A DNA stretch of 64,000 nucleotides. It comes from Vicinamibacterales bacterium. Its GTDB lineage: Bacteria; Acidobacteriota; Vicinamibacteria; Vicinamibacterales; 2-12-FULL-66-21. The first letter of the stretch is position 1. Each line of letters begins with the position of its first letter. Of the stretch, positions 1 to 10,048 are shown in pieces. The position numbers and the translations under genes are program-made. Under the pieces are notes generated by a model, which was given only the letters and a program-made list of their open reading frames with translations, was not told the DNA's origin and did not search any database. Location of the stretch: positions 47,413 to 111,412 of the forward strand of contig DASSPH010000013.1 in assembly GCA_035699745.1 (NCBI GenBank), given 5' to 3'.

Positions 1-1
1 C

Positions 2-2002
2 GCCGCCGCTGGCGGCCCCGCCGGGTCGAACCAGCCTCCACAGCGGCAGGCGGGCCGCGCGTCGATCCAGGGGATGGTCACGGACCAGAGCGGCCGTCCC
101 GTTCCCGCGGTCGACGTCGTTCTGCGGCAGGGCACCCGCGAGGTTGCGCGGACGGTGACCAGCGGCGACGGTGTGTTCCGGTTCCTGGACGTCAGCCCCG
201 GCGAGTACGCCATCGCGCTCACCCGCGAGGGGTATGCGCCGGTGACGCGCGGGGGACTGCGCGTGTCTGCCTCGGAGCTCGTCAGCGCCGACCTCACGCT
301 GACGGCGACCGCCGCGCAGCCCGCAGCCAGGCCGATCGATCCGGGACCGCCAACGCCGTACGGGACGGTGGTGCGGCCCGGGCCCGATCCGGAGGCGGCG
401 TCGCTCCCGCTGCCGCCGGGGGACAAGGTGTTCGTGCCGGTGCCCGATCGCTGGAACCTGAACCTGCCGGAGTGGGAGCGCTATGGCGCGCGAGGCGATT
501 ACCCGTACGTCAGCGGACACTGGTGGGATCCCTACAACCAGAACCGCCTGAAGGGTGACTTCCCCGTTCTCGGCGAGCGGACGTTCTTCACCTTCACCGG
601 GATCAGCGAGTCGCTGCTCGAAGGGCGCAACCTTCCGGTGCCGAGCGGCGTCAGCACCGCCCGCCCCGGCAGCGAACGCTTCTTCGGGCGTGGCGGGATC
701 TACGTCCCGCTGACGTCCATCCGCACGTCGTTCGATCTGTTCCACGGCGACACCGCCTTCCGCCCGATCGACTGGCGGGTGCGCGTCGCGCCGGCCTTCT
801 CGGTCAACTTCGTCAATCTCTCCGAATTCGGCGGCGTCAACGCGGACGTGCGCCGCAGGGACACGCGGCTGAACGAGCACCTCGGCATCCAGGAGGCGTT
901 CGCCGAGAAGAAGCTGTTCGACACCAGCACGCACTACGACTTCGTGTCGGTGCGCGCCGGCATCCAGGAGTTCACGTCCGACTTCCGCGGCTTCCTGTCG
1001 GTGCTCGAAGCGCCGGGCGTGCGCGTGTTCGGCACGCTGAAGTCCAGCCGGATCGAATTCAACGCCGCGGCCTTCGACCTGCTCGAGAAGGACACCAACA
1101 GCGGCCTCAACGAGCTGCACCGGCGCCGGGCGCAGGTGTACGTCGGCAACGTCTACATCCAGGACTTCGTGCATCCCGGCTACACGCAGGCATTCAGCGT
1201 GCACGTGAACCGGGACGCCGGCGAGCTGCACTACGACACCAACGGCTTTCTCGTCCGCCCCTCGCCGATCGGGTTGATCGGGCGCAACCGCGTCCGCTCG
1301 TACTATCTCGGGATGGCGGGCAACGGCCACGTCGGGCGGCTCAACATCAGCCATGCCTTCTACCAGGCGCTCGGCCACGAAACCGCCAACCCGATCGCGG
1401 CGCAGCGCGTCGGCGTCAACGCGCAGATGGGCGCGCTGGAGCTGTCGGTCGACAAGGACTGGATGCGGATCCGCGGCGCGGCGTTCGTCGCCTCGGGCGA
1501 CGGCGATCCGTTCGACGATCGCGCCCGCGGCTTCGATGCGATCGTCGACATCCCGAGCTTTGCCGGCGGGCCCTTCAGCCTGTGGAACCGGCAGGGGCTG
1601 CGGCTGGCGCAGACCGGCACCGGACTGAAGTCGCCGGTCAGCCTGCTGCCGACGCTGCGGACGAACAAGGACGAAGGCCTGCCGAACTTCGTCAATCCCG
1701 GCATCTTCCTCGTGAACGGGGCGGTGGACGTCGAGCTCACGCCAAAGCTCCGCGGGTTCGTCACGACCAGCTATCTTCGTTTCATGCAGACCGCTGCGCT
1801 GGAGGCGCTGTTGTTCCAGGAAAAGGTACGGCCGGCGATCGGCATCGAGGTGGGCGGCGGCGCGACCTATCGTCCGCCGCTCAGCGACAACGTCGTGCTC
1901 GTCGGCGGCGTGCAGGCGATGAAGACGGGCCAGGGGCTGCGGGACATCTACGAGCGCCGCTATCTCTTCTCGATCTTCGTCAACGCGAGGCTGCAGTTTT
2001 GA
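2..2002 (+). CDS. Outer-membrane beta-barrel protein with N-terminal carboxypeptidase-regulatory-like domain (5' partial)
   Basis: The frame is open to the left edge, so the true start lies upstream; the internal ATG at 74 falls inside a conserved [15 protein letters not shown] strand and is unlikely to be the start. Residues about 18-100 form a CarboxypepD_reg-like fold, usual at the N-terminus of acidobacterial outer-membrane proteins. About 500 residues follow with alternating polar and hydrophobic strands, many Tyr, Phe and Arg, and a terminal NARLQF. A final aromatic residue is the usual C-terminal signature of outer-membrane barrels. The stop overlaps the start of a decahaem cytochrome gene, so it may be the barrel of a porin-cytochrome pair. 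No TonB box or plug is visible. The barrel assignment is by composition and the C-terminus; the substrate is unknown. Confidence 0.7.
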   Translation, partial: AAAGGPAGSNQPPQRQAGRASIQGMVTDQSGRPVPAVDVVLRQGTREVARTVTSGDGVFRFLDVSPGEYAIALTREGYAPVTRGGLRVSASELVSADLTLTATAAQPAARPIDPGPPTPYGTVVRPGPDPEAASLPLPPGDKVFVPVPDRWNLNLPEWERYGARGDYPYVSGHWWDPYNQNRLKGDFPVLGERTFFTFTGISESLLEGRNLPVPSGVSTARPGSERFFGRGGIYVPLTSIRTSFDLFHGDTAFRPIDWRVRVAPAFSVNFVNLSEFGGVNADVRRRDTRLNEHLGIQEAFAEKKLFDTSTHYDFVSVRAGIQEFTSDFRGFLSVLEAPGVRVFGTLKSSRIEFNAAAFDLLEKDTNSGLNELHRRRAQVYVGNVYIQDFVHPGYTQAFSVHVNRDAGELHYDTNGFLVRPSPIGLIGRNRVRSYYLGMAGNGHVGRLNISHAFYQALGHETANPIAAQRVGVNAQMGALELSVDKDWMRIRGAAFVASGDGDPFDDRARGFDAIVDIPSFAGGPFSLWNRQGLRLAQTGTGLKSPVSLLPTLRTNKDEGLPNFVNPGIFLVNGAVDVELTPKLRGFVTTSYLRFMQTAALEALLFQEKVRPAIGIEVGGGATYRPPLSDNVVLVGGVQAMKTGQGLRDIYERRYLFSIFVNARLQF

Positions 2003-5000
2003 GAGCGATCGTACTCGCGCTGGTCGCCTGGATCACTGCCGTTGCGCTCTCGAACACGCCAGTGAGCCCGGCCTCCACGGCCGGCGCGCCCCAGGCGACC
2101 GCATCCGACGCGGACGCCGCCAGCGCCGGCTGCATCACCTGCCACACCAGGACGGACGAAGCGACGATGCACCCGTCGGGGACGGTGACGCTGGGCTGCG
2201 CGACGTGTCATGGAGGCGACCCGGCGGTGAAGGTCGCGGCATCGCTGGACGCGCAGTCGAAGGCGTACCGCGACGCCAAGCGCAAGGCCCACCCGCAGCC
2301 GCGCGTGTCCGATCTCTGGAAGAGCGCCGCCAACCCCGAGCGCGCCTACACCGCGTGGCTGCAGGAGTCCCCCGAGTACATCCAGTTCGTCAACCCCGGC
2401 GATCTGCGCGTCGCCGACAAGACCTGCGGCCCGTGCCACGCCGCCGAAGTGCGCAACGTGCGCACCAGCATGATGACGACCGGCGCGATGCTGTGGCAGG
2501 CCGCGCTCTACAACAACGGCGCCGCGCCGTACAAGAACGCGCGCTACGGCGAGAGCTACGGCGTGGACGGCCAGCCGCAGCGGCTGCAGGCGTTCCCGGC
2601 GCCGACAGCGGAGGAGACGCGGACCAGGGGATGGCTCCCCTTCCTGGAACCGCTGCCGCGATGGGAGCTCTCGCAGCCGGGCAACGTCCTGCGCGTGTTC
2701 GAGCGCGGCGGCGCGAAGAGGGCCGAGATCGGCAATCCGACGCGCTCCGAGGAGCCCGGCCGGCCGGATGCGAAGCTGAGCGACCGCGGCTTCGGTACCG
2801 GGCTCCGCACCGACCCGGTATTCCTCGGCCTGCAGAAGACGCGGCTGCTCGACCCGCTGTTGTCGTTCCCCGGCACCAACGATCAACCGGGCGATTATCG
2901 CGGCAGCGGCTGCACCGGCTGCCACGTGATCTATGCCAACGATCGCGATCCGGCGCACGCCGGCGCCTACGCGGCGTTCGGCAACGACGGCCGCACCGCG
3001 ACCGCCGATCCGGCGATCGATCCGGCGCGCGTCGAACCCGGGCATCCGATCAAGCACACCTTCACGCGATCGATTCCGTCGAGCCAGTGCATGACCTGCC
3101 ACATGCACCCCGGCACCAACATGGTGACGACCTACTACGGCTACACCTGGTGGGACAACGAGACCGACGGCGACGTCATGTATCCGGCCGGGCCGCTGAA
3201 CCGGTCCGACGGCGAGAAGCAGGAGATCCGGCAGCGCAACCCGGAACAATCGGCGCTCAAGGGCAACTGGGGGGATCGGAAGTTCCTCGGCGAGATCGGC
3301 ACGCCGGAGTTCAACCGCAACCTGAAACACACGCGCTTCGCGGACTTTCACGGCCACGGCTGGGTGTATCGCGCCGTCTACAAGCGCGATCGCAGCGGCA
3401 ACCTGCTCGATCGCGCCGGCGCCGTGGTCCCGCACGACGATCCGGAGCGGTTCGGCAAGGCGGTGCACCTGAAGGACATCCATCTCGAGAAGGGGATGCA
3501 GTGCATCGACTGCCACTTCGGGCAGGACAACCACGGCAACGGACGGCTGTATGGCGAGACGCGCAACGCGGTCGAGATCGACTGCGTCGACTGCCACGGC
3601 ACGATCGATCGCCGCGCCACGCTGGTGACCAGCGGCCCCGCGGCGCCGGCCGGCGGCACCGCGCTGACCGCGCTGCGCACCCCCTGGCGCGAACGCCGGT
3701 TCGCCTGGGAAGGCGATCGGCTCTTTCAGCGGTCGATGATGGATCCGGATCTGAAGTGGGAGGTGGTGCAGACCGTCGATACGGTCACCCCCGGCGCGCC
3801 GCACTACAGCGAGCAGTCGCGCTACGCGAAGACGGTCCGCAGGGACGGCACCTGGGGCAGCGGCGCGGCAACGTCCCTGGCGCACGACAACAGCGCGATG
3901 ACCTGCTACACGTGCCACACCTCGTGGGCGCCGACCTGCTTCGGCTGCCATCTCTCGATGACGGCCAACCGCAGGATGCCGATGCTGCACAACGAAGGGC
4001 TGACGACGCGGAACTGGACCAGCTACAACTTCCAGGTGCTCCGCGACGATGCGTTCTTCCTCGGGCGTGACGGAACGGTGACGGGAAACCGCGTCGCGCC
4101 GGTGCGATCGGCGTGTGCCGTCCTCGTCAGCTCGCAGAGCCAGTCGCGCGCGTGGCTCTATTACATGCAGCAGACGATTTCGGCGGAAGGCTTCAGCGGC
4201 CAGGCGTTCAGCACCTTCGTGCCGCACACGGTCCGCGCCACGGAGACCAAGCAGTGCACCGACTGCCACGTCGCCGCCGGCGGGCGGAACAACGCCTGGA
4301 TGGCGAACGTGCTGCTGCAGGGCACGAACTTCATGAACTTCATGGGGCACAACGTGTGGGTGGCCGATGGCAAGGGGGGCTTCGAGGGAGTCGCGGTCGC
4401 CGAACGCGACGAGCCGCCGGCGATCATCGGCAGCTATCTCCACAAGCTCGCCTATCCGGACGAGTACGCGGCGCACCGCAGGCGCGGCCTGACGCTCGCG
4501 CACGCGCACCATCATCCCGCCGGCCGCGGCGAGGAGGTGCTCGACGTGCAGCAGCGCGGCGAGTATCTGTATGCCGCGCTCGGCGCCGGCGGCTTCCGCG
4601 CCTACGACATCAGCAGCATCGACAACAAGGACTTCAGCGAGCGCATCGTCACGGCGCCGGTCTCGCCGCTCGGACAGAGGCTGTACGTGAAGACGTCGTT
4701 CGCCACCGCCATCGCGAGCCCGTCCACCCTCGCCGTCGACCCGGTGCGCAAGCGGCATCCGGAAAACGAGGAGCAGCCGATCCACGCGATGTACGGATAC
4801 CTCTATGTTGCCGATCGCGACGAGGGGCTCGTCGTCATCGGCGCGGCGACGCTGCTCGACGGCAATCCGGCGAACAACTTCCTGGAGCGCGCCGCGACGT
4901 TCAACCCCGATGGCGTCCTCACCGGAGCGCGGCGCATCACCATCGCGGGCACCTACGCGTACATCCTCACGCCGAAGCATCTCGCGGTGGTGTCGCTCGA

Positions 5001-5742
5001 GACGCCCACCCGCCCCACGGTCGTGGCGACGCTCGGCGAAACGGAGGGGATCGTCGATCCGCGGGGCATTCAGATCCAGTTCCGCTACGCGTTCGTGGTC
5101 GATCGCCAGGGCTTGAAGGTGCTCGACGTCACCGCGCTCGGCGCGCCGCGGATCGTGACGGGGGCGCCGGTGGTTCCGTTCGCGGATGCGCGGAATCTCT
5201 ACCTCGCGCGCACCTACGCGCTGGTCGCGGCGGGGCGGGACGGCCTGGCGTTCGTGAACATCGAAAAGGCGGAAGCGCCGGTGCTCGAGCAGACGTTCAC
5301 CGACGGCGGCAGGATCGACGACGCCTACGACGTGAAGGTCGGGATGACCAATGCCAGCCAGTTCGCCTACGTCGCCGACGGGCACAACGGGCTGCAGGTG
5401 GTCCAGCTCTTCTCGCCGTCGGACAACCCGAACTACCTGGGGTTCAGCCCCAGGCCCACGCCGGTGCGCATCGCGCAGTACCCGATGCACGATGCGCGGA
5501 CGGTCTCCGAGGGGATCGATCGGGACCGCGCGGTGGACGAGTCGGGCAATCAGATCGCCGTGTTCGGCCGTCGCGGCGCCCGGCCGTTCACGCGCGCCGA
5601 GTCGGAGCGGCTGTTCCTGCGCGGCGGACGGGTCTACACCGTCACCGACACGCCGTCCGCGCCCCCGTCCGCACCCGATGCAGGTGTCCTGGCGGCTTTC
5701 AGACGATGGTGGACCGCCGCCCTCCGCTCCGCCGGCCTGTAA
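1999..5742 (+). CDS. Decahaem c-type cytochrome with C-terminal LVIVD beta-propeller
   Basis: The start is TTG at 1999, overlapping the upstream TGA (TTGA). GCGAGG lies 8 nt before it, and a clear signal peptide follows ([18 protein letters not shown]), giving 1247 residues. Ten CXXCH motifs lie between about residues 45 and 757, including a CYTCH/CFGCH pair about ten residues apart. From about residue 820 to 1190, segments such as [15 protein letters not shown] and [15 protein letters not shown] repeat in the pattern of LVIVD propellers, which are found on secreted or surface proteins. The protein should be exported and haem-loaded in the periplasm, and might be surface exposed through the preceding barrel protein. 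The TAA stop directly abuts a palindromic repeat. A role in extracellular electron transfer is inference; the family does not reveal the donor or acceptor. Confidence 0.88.
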   Translation: MRAIVLALVAWITAVALSNTPVSPASTAGAPQATASDADAASAGCITCHTRTDEATMHPSGTVTLGCATCHGGDPAVKVAASLDAQSKAYRDAKRKAHPQPRVSDLWKSAANPERAYTAWLQESPEYIQFVNPGDLRVADKTCGPCHAAEVRNVRTSMMTTGAMLWQAALYNNGAAPYKNARYGESYGVDGQPQRLQAFPAPTAEETRTRGWLPFLEPLPRWELSQPGNVLRVFERGGAKRAEIGNPTRSEEPGRPDAKLSDRGFGTGLRTDPVFLGLQKTRLLDPLLSFPGTNDQPGDYRGSGCTGCHVIYANDRDPAHAGAYAAFGNDGRTATADPAIDPARVEPGHPIKHTFTRSIPSSQCMTCHMHPGTNMVTTYYGYTWWDNETDGDVMYPAGPLNRSDGEKQEIRQRNPEQSALKGNWGDRKFLGEIGTPEFNRNLKHTRFADFHGHGWVYRAVYKRDRSGNLLDRAGAVVPHDDPERFGKAVHLKDIHLEKGMQCIDCHFGQDNHGNGRLYGETRNAVEIDCVDCHGTIDRRATLVTSGPAAPAGGTALTALRTPWRERRFAWEGDRLFQRSMMDPDLKWEVVQTVDTVTPGAPHYSEQSRYAKTVRRDGTWGSGAATSLAHDNSAMTCYTCHTSWAPTCFGCHLSMTANRRMPMLHNEGLTTRNWTSYNFQVLRDDAFFLGRDGTVTGNRVAPVRSACAVLVSSQSQSRAWLYYMQQTISAEGFSGQAFSTFVPHTVRATETKQCTDCHVAAGGRNNAWMANVLLQGTNFMNFMGHNVWVADGKGGFEGVAVAERDEPPAIIGSYLHKLAYPDEYAAHRRRGLTLAHAHHHPAGRGEEVLDVQQRGEYLYAALGAGGFRAYDISSIDNKDFSERIVTAPVSPLGQRLYVKTSFATAIASPSTLAVDPVRKRHPENEEQPIHAMYGYLYVADRDEGLVVIGAATLLDGNPANNFLERAATFNPDGVLTGARRITIAGTYAYILTPKHLAVVSLETPTRPTVVATLGETEGIVDPRGIQIQFRYAFVVDRQGLKVLDVTALGAPRIVTGAPVVPFADARNLYLARTYALVAAGRDGLAFVNIEKAEAPVLEQTFTDGGRIDDAYDVKVGMTNASQFAYVADGHNGLQVVQLFSPSDNPNYLGFSPRPTPVRIAQYPMHDARTVSEGIDRDRAVDESGNQIAVFGRRGARPFTRAESERLFLRGGRVYTVTDTPSAPPSAPDAGVLAAFRRWWTAALRSAGL

Positions 5743-5920
5743 AAAGGGGTCAGACCCGGGTCTGACCCCTTCTGTCCTCCTCGGGCTACAGCCTTCCCGG
5801 GCTACGCGAGAAGGCGAAAGGGGTCAGACCCGGGTCTGACCCCTTTTGTCCTCCCCGGGCTACAGCCTTCCCGGGCTACGCGAGAGGCCGAAAGGGGTCA
5901 GACCCGGGTCTGACCCCTTT
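5743..5920. repeat. Three palindromes in a 74-bp tandem repeat
   Basis: Perfect dyads of GGGGTCAGACCC followed by its complement, flanked by A runs on the left and T runs on the right, sit at 5743-5772, 5817-5847 and 5891-5921. They are spaced exactly 74 bp apart. The two spacers are near identical and contain CGGGCTACAGCC and CCGGGCTACGCGAG. Each dyad could form a stem of about 15 bp with A/T flanks, so it could act as a terminator in either direction. Copy 1 touches the cytochrome stop codon, and copy 3 supplies the stop of the DUF488 gene on the other strand. The form resembles REP-type elements; no transposase is present nearby. Confidence 0.9.
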
Positions 5921-6329
5921 TGTCCTCCGCGGGCGACACGGGCGGAGCGAGGTCGGCGCCGTGGATTGCGAGCAGCCGCCGCAGGACGCTGCGATGGCAG
6001 CGCGATTCGTTCTCGCAGTAACAGCCGACGGAGAAATTCGTGCGGTGGGAGAGCGCCGCGAGGGTGTCGAGGACACGCGCGTTCTCGGGGCGCGCCATTT
6101 CGCGCTCGTAGGCGCGGACGAACCCCTTCCACGCGCGGTCGTCGTCGGCGGCGCGTCCGGTGGTCACCAGCGCGGCGCTGGGCGCGAGGTTCGGCAGCCA
6201 GACGTCGTACCAGTTCTCGGCGGCGTAGCGGTCCTTGCGCACGCCGCGCGGGGGGCGCCGCACCGTGCCGATCCGGATCCCCTCGCCCTCCTGGCGCGGC
6301 GAACCCAGCCGCACCACTCGGATTGCCAT
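5898..6329 (-). CDS. DUF488 family protein
   Basis: The gene encodes 143 residues, starting MAIRVVRLGSPR. Visible hallmarks are the N-terminal IGTVRRPPRGV segment, the conserved YDVWLPNLAPS, the central WKGFVRAYEREM helix and the C-terminal CYCENESRCHRSVL cysteine segment characteristic of DUF488 (YeaO-like) proteins. The biochemical role of the family is unknown; a small soluble cytoplasmic protein is expected. The last residues (KRGQTRV) and the TGA are encoded inside the third palindrome of the adjacent repeat, so the native C-terminus appears to have been replaced. TATTGT lies 5 nt upstream of the ATG and no Shine-Dalgarno site is visible. It appears to be monocistronic. Confidence 0.8.
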   Translation of the reverse strand: MAIRVVRLGSPRQEGEGIRIGTVRRPPRGVRKDRYAAENWYDVWLPNLAPSAALVTTGRAADDDRAWKGFVRAYEREMARPENARVLDTLAALSHRTNFSVGCYCENESRCHRSVLRRLLAIHGADLAPPVSPAEDKRGQTRV

Positions 6330-6398
6330 GGCACACAATAACCCCTGCCGGGACGGCAACGCCGAAGGCCGCGCGGCGTTCTTCTCGTGAGGTGAATC

Positions 6399-6620
6399 AT
6401 GAGACTGGCGCTGCTCGCGCCGCGGCGGCCGGGTGACCGCGCAGAATGCCGCGCCGGTGCTGCGCGGCCGCGCGCTGGCGATCGTCGACACTCAGGGACG
6501 GCCGCGCGCGACCGTCACCGTGCACGCCCCGTCCACCGTCGACAACGTGCGCGATCCGGAACAGTCGTGATCACGCTGGTCGCGTCCAACGGGCGAATTC
6601 GGCATTTCCGGTCCGGCGGT
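6399..6620 (+). pseudogene. Frameshifted remnant of a small secreted or hypothetical protein gene
   Basis: Three short frames join into one apparent protein. ATG at 6399 begins MRLALLAPRR. A second frame from about 6433 reads TAQNAAPVLRGRALAIVDTQG and then RATVTVHAPSTVDNVRDPE. A third from about 6567 reads TVVITLVASNGR. The join between DPE and TVVITLV needs a single extra A near 6565; without it the frame hits TGA. Beyond about 6610 the reading becomes meaningless. The RALAIVDxQGRxRA and LVASNGR pattern resembles a small hypothetical family I recall from acidobacterial genomes, which I cannot name. A decayed gene explains the data better than an intact one. Confidence 0.6.
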
Positions 6621-6655
6621 GGGAAGCCGCGTGCCGATGATGGCGAAAGCGGTCA

Positions 6656-7234
6656 TCAAGCCGTGACCGCGGACGACTTCACGAGACGCAGCCCCGGCGC
6701 CTTCGGCATCGGCGCGGCCGAGGCGTCTTCCTCCGCGATCACCGCGTCCACGAGCGACGCCGCGAGCCGCGGCGCGAGCAGCTCGAGCACGCGGACGTGA
6801 TCGTCCGTGAACGCGAGCAGCTCCTTCGAATACAGGGAGAGCACGGCAATCACGGCATCGCTCTCGACGAGCGGCACCACCACCGAGGACCGCAGCGCCG
6901 GCACCGAACCGGCCCTGAACCCGAGGTCGAGAACCGGCTCCGCGTTGACCACGGGGGTGCGATTGACCGCCACCCAGCCGGCCACCCCGCTCGACGTCGG
7001 CCGCGTCACGCCGCGAAGCGCGTGCGCATGGGCCCCTGCCGCATAGCGCACGACGACGTGATCGTGGCTGTCGTCCAGGAGAAAGATCGCCAGCGCGTCG
7101 CACGGGACGATCTGCCGCAGCAGCACCCAGATCAGCGCTCCCACATCCGAGAGCCTGGCCGTGCCGTCGAGCGCGCGGGAAAGGCTGCTGACCGCCAGCA
7201 GCCCGTCGTCCAGCATCACGTCATTGGTCTTCAC
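6656..7234 (-). CDS. Stand-alone GAF domain protein, paralogous to the C-terminus of the nearby HD-GYP protein
   Basis: A GTG start at 7234 with GAGAGG upstream gives 192 residues. Almost the whole protein is one GAF domain (about residues 8-170), including a core segment of RYAAGAHAHALRG, SGVAGWVAVN and RSSVVVPLVES. Over this length it matches the C-terminal GAF domain of the HD-GYP protein at 10049-12031 at more than half of positions by eye, and both end with KAP followed by a leucine-rich LxLVxS tail. It therefore looks like a duplicated C-terminal fragment, or a free sensor derived from that protein. GAF domains bind small ligands or mediate dimerisation; the ligand is not evident. No output domain is present. 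Confidence 0.8.
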   Translation of the reverse strand: MKTNDVMLDDGLLAVSSLSRALDGTARLSDVGALIWVLLRQIVPCDALAIFLLDDSHDHVVVRYAAGAHAHALRGVTRPTSSGVAGWVAVNRTPVVNAEPVLDLGFRAGSVPALRSSVVVPLVESDAVIAVLSLYSKELLAFTDDHVRVLELLAPRLAASLVDAVIAEEDASAAPMPKAPGLRLVKSSAVTA

Positions 7235-7463
7235 GACAGCCTCTCGACAGAAAGAGAAACCGCGGGCGATACGGCCGGCGAGGGGATTCCCGCCGTGACC
7301 GTTGCACTCGTAGGTCCACTCCGTAAGGGCCCGCGGGAGATTGTGCAGTTATCAGTCACGCTGCACATCCATAGGCAAGGCACGGACCAGCTGCAGGGGA
7401 AACTCGCGAGCTCTCGTAAATTGCTACAAACGTGTTGTTTAACTATCTGCAACATCCCTTGCC

Positions 7464-7504
7464 CGTCATGCCATGACGAGTGTTCCAATTCGCATAATGG
7501 AACA
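7464..7504. promoter_or_regulatory. Two adjacent palindromes in the AT-richer spacer upstream of the ADOP permease
   Basis: The 378-bp space 7235-7612 holds no gene and is clearly less GC-rich than its surroundings. Two dyads lie 2 bp apart: CGTCATG-C-CATGACG at 7464-7478 and TGTTCCA-N10-TGGAACA at 7481-7504. They sit about 110-150 bp upstream of the permease start, a plausible position for repressor or activator binding. Closer to the gene, TTGGGA (7578-7583), a 16-nt gap and TAGACT (7600-7605) form a possible promoter ending 7 nt before the ATG. Which regulator binds is unknown; no PadR gene, the usual ADOP partner, lies adjacent. Confidence 0.4.
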
Positions 7505-7612
7505 GTTCAGGACGTCAAAAGACCATAAACTGCAACTAATACAAACAAAATAAAGGCTTTATCTGCATTGATCTATTTTGGGACGCTGGTTCTACGGATT
7601 AGACTCGTTCCA

Positions 7613-10045
7613 ATGCTGCGAGAGTTCCGCTTCGCCTTCCGCGCCCTGCGCAAGCAACCCGGGTTCACCACCATCGCGGTGCTCACGATCGCCCTCGGCG
7701 TCGGGGCCAATTCCGCCATCTTCACCGTCGTCGACGCGGTGCTGCTGCGGCCGCTGCCGTTTCACGACGCCGGGCGGGTCGTCGTGATCAACGAGCGCAC
7801 GCCGCAATTCCCCACGCTGTCCCTCTCTGCCGAGAACTATCGGGACGTGTGCCGCGAGGCGGCCACCCTGCAGGCGTGCGGCGCGTTTCGCAACTTCACC
7901 GCGAACCTGAGCGGCGGCGGCGAGCCGGAGCGCGTGCCGGCGAAGATGCTCTCCGGCCACATGCTCGAACTCCTCGGGGTATCGCCGATTCTCGGGCGCG
8001 GCTTCTCCGCCGACGAGGATCGGCCGGGCGGCCCGCCGGTGGCGATGCTCAGCCACGGCTTGTGGATGTCGCGGTTCGGCGGACGCGGCACCGTGCTCGA
8101 CGAGCGGATCCTGCTGGACGGGACGCCGTATTCGATCGTCGGCGTGCTGCCGCCGGCTTTCCGCCTGTTTCAGAAGGCGGAGGTCTACCTTCCGATTGCG
8201 CCCTTCATCGCCGCGCAGCCGGCCGATCGCGGCTGGCATCCCGGCATTCTCCCGGTCGCGCGGTTGAAGACCGGCGTGTCGCTGGATCAGGCGCGGACGG
8301 AGATCGCCGGCATCGCGGCGCGGCTCGAGCGGGCCTACCCCGAGACCAACACCAGGGTCGCGATGCTCGTCACACCGGCGCGCGACCTGATGGTGCAGGG
8401 GGTGCGCACGGCGCTCCTGGTCCTGCTCGGCGCCGTCGCCGGCGTGCTGCTGATCGCGTGCATCAACGTCGCCGGCCTGCTGCTCGCGCGCGGACTGACG
8501 CGGCGGCGCGACATCGCGGTGCGGATCGCGCTCGGCGCCAGCCGCCGCCGCATCGTCGTGCACCTGCTCGCCGAGAGCGTGCTGATGTCGCTCGCGGGCG
8601 GGGCCGCCGGGCTGCTGCTGGCGTCGTTTTCAGTACCGGTCCTGCTCGCGCTCGTCGGCCCCACGCTCCCCCGCGCCGACACCATCGCCGTCGACGAGCG
8701 CGTCGTCGCCTTCACGTTCGGCCTGGCGCTGCTGACCGGGATCGTCTTCGGCCTGATTCCGGCGCTGCAGTCGACGCGCGTGGACGTCAGGGACGCGCTC
8801 AACGAGGCGGGACGCTCCGGGATGGGCGGCGGCGTCTGGCAGCGGCGCGCCCGCGCGACGCTCGTCGTCGTCGAAATCGCCGTCACCGTGGTGCTGACGA
8901 TTGGCGCCGCGCTGCTGATTCGCAGCTTCGCGCGGCTGCAGAACGTTCCGCCGGGATTCGACGCGGAGCACACGCTCGCGGCCGACGTTCCGCTGGCCTC
9001 GGCGAAATACGCGAACGACGAGCTGCGCACCGGGGTCGTGCAGCGGCTCCTCGAGCGGCTCAGCGGCGTCGCCGGTGTGCGCGGCGCCGCGGTGACGACG
9101 ACGCTGCCGATGAGCGGCGGCGGACCGACGATCCATTTCAACGTCAAGGGATTCCCACCGTCCGGTCCCGAGCAGTACACGATGGCGGGCTACCGCGCGG
9201 TCAGCGCCGGCTACTTCCAGACGATGGGGATTCCGCTGCGGCAGGGACGGCTGCTCGACGATCGGGATCGCCAGGGATCGGCGCGCGTGATCGTGGTGAA
9301 CGAGACGATGGCGCGGACCCACTTGCGCGGCAGCCCGCTCGGCCAGCGCATCCAGCTCGGGACCGAGCCCGACCCCGATCCGGCCAATCCCTACATGGAA
9401 GTGGTCGGCGTGGTCGGCGACGTCCTGCAGCAGCCCGACGTGGAAGCGAAGTCGGAGATGTTCGTGCCGTACGCGCAGTATCCGGATCCGTTGTTGCGGC
9501 GGATGTTCAGCAACGTCACCGTGGTCGTGCGCGCCGACGGCGAGCCGTCGCGGCTCGGGCCGTCGATCCGCGAGATCGTCCGCGAGGCGGATCCCGATCA
9601 GCCGGTGGCCAACATCCGCACGCTGTCCGACGTCATCTCGACGTCGGTCGCGCAGCCGCGCTTCCGCACGCTGCTGCTCGCGTTCTTCGCGGTCGTGGCG
9701 CTGACCCTGGCGGCGATCGGCATCTACGGTCTGCTCTCGCACGGCGTCGCGCAGCGCGCCAACGAGTTCGGCGTGCGAATGGCGCTCGGCGCGTCGCCCG
9801 AGGACGTGCTGCGGCTGGTGCTCCGCCAGGGAGCGGTGCTGGCGTTCAGCGGGGTGGCCATCGGTCTGGCGGCCGCGATCGCGGCGGCGCGGGGCCTGCA
9901 GTCGGTGCTCTACGAGATCAGCCCGTGGGATCCGCTCGCCTGGATCGCGTCGGCAGGAACGCTGCTCGGCGTCGCGCTGCTCGCCAGCTGGATTCCGGCG
10001 CGACGTGCCCTGCGTGTCGACCCGGTCATAGCGCTCCGGGCGTAG
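7613..10045 (+). CDS. ADOP family ABC transporter permease (MacB/FtsX type)
   Basis: The chosen start is ATG at 7613 (MLREFRFAFRALRKQPGF), matching family N-termini; an in-frame TTG lies 45 nt upstream. The protein has 810 residues. The first TM follows immediately (TTIAVLTIALGVGANSAIF), then a MacB-type periplasmic domain, three TMs of an FtsX domain (about residues 255-420), a second periplasmic domain and a second FtsX domain up to WIPARRALRVDPVIALRA. This is the duplicated acidobacterial ADOP architecture, usually about 800 residues. Such permeases work with a separate MacB-like ATPase, absent here, to move substrates or lipoproteins from the periplasm or to transmit force. The substrate is unknown. 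The 3' end is 3 bp from the convergent HD-GYP gene. Confidence 0.9.
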   Translation: MLREFRFAFRALRKQPGFTTIAVLTIALGVGANSAIFTVVDAVLLRPLPFHDAGRVVVINERTPQFPTLSLSAENYRDVCREAATLQACGAFRNFTANLSGGGEPERVPAKMLSGHMLELLGVSPILGRGFSADEDRPGGPPVAMLSHGLWMSRFGGRGTVLDERILLDGTPYSIVGVLPPAFRLFQKAEVYLPIAPFIAAQPADRGWHPGILPVARLKTGVSLDQARTEIAGIAARLERAYPETNTRVAMLVTPARDLMVQGVRTALLVLLGAVAGVLLIACINVAGLLLARGLTRRRDIAVRIALGASRRRIVVHLLAESVLMSLAGGAAGLLLASFSVPVLLALVGPTLPRADTIAVDERVVAFTFGLALLTGIVFGLIPALQSTRVDVRDALNEAGRSGMGGGVWQRRARATLVVVEIAVTVVLTIGAALLIRSFARLQNVPPGFDAEHTLAADVPLASAKYANDELRTGVVQRLLERLSGVAGVRGAAVTTTLPMSGGGPTIHFNVKGFPPSGPEQYTMAGYRAVSAGYFQTMGIPLRQGRLLDDRDRQGSARVIVVNETMARTHLRGSPLGQRIQLGTEPDPDPANPYMEVVGVVGDVLQQPDVEAKSEMFVPYAQYPDPLLRRMFSNVTVVVRADGEPSRLGPSIREIVREADPDQPVANIRTLSDVISTSVAQPRFRTLLLAFFAVVALTLAAIGIYGLLSHGVAQRANEFGVRMALGASPEDVLRLVLRQGAVLAFSGVAIGLAAAIAAARGLQSVLYEISPWDPLAWIASAGTLLGVALLASWIPARRALRVDPVIALRA

Positions 10046-10048
10046 CCG

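Noticed and set aside
1960..5490. Very long open frame opposite the decahaem cytochrome gene
   Set aside because: It is Arg/Ala/His-rich with no domain, and mirrors the codon bias of the plus-strand gene, which has signal peptide and haem motifs.
5743..5921. Phage or integron attachment site
   Set aside because: There is no integrase or tRNA nearby, and the repeat is a tandem palindrome rather than a crossover core.
6399..6800. Plus-strand 133-codon open frame near the DUF488 gene
   Set aside because: Its ends match parts of a frameshifted remnant and an antisense of the GAF gene; it is not one intact protein.
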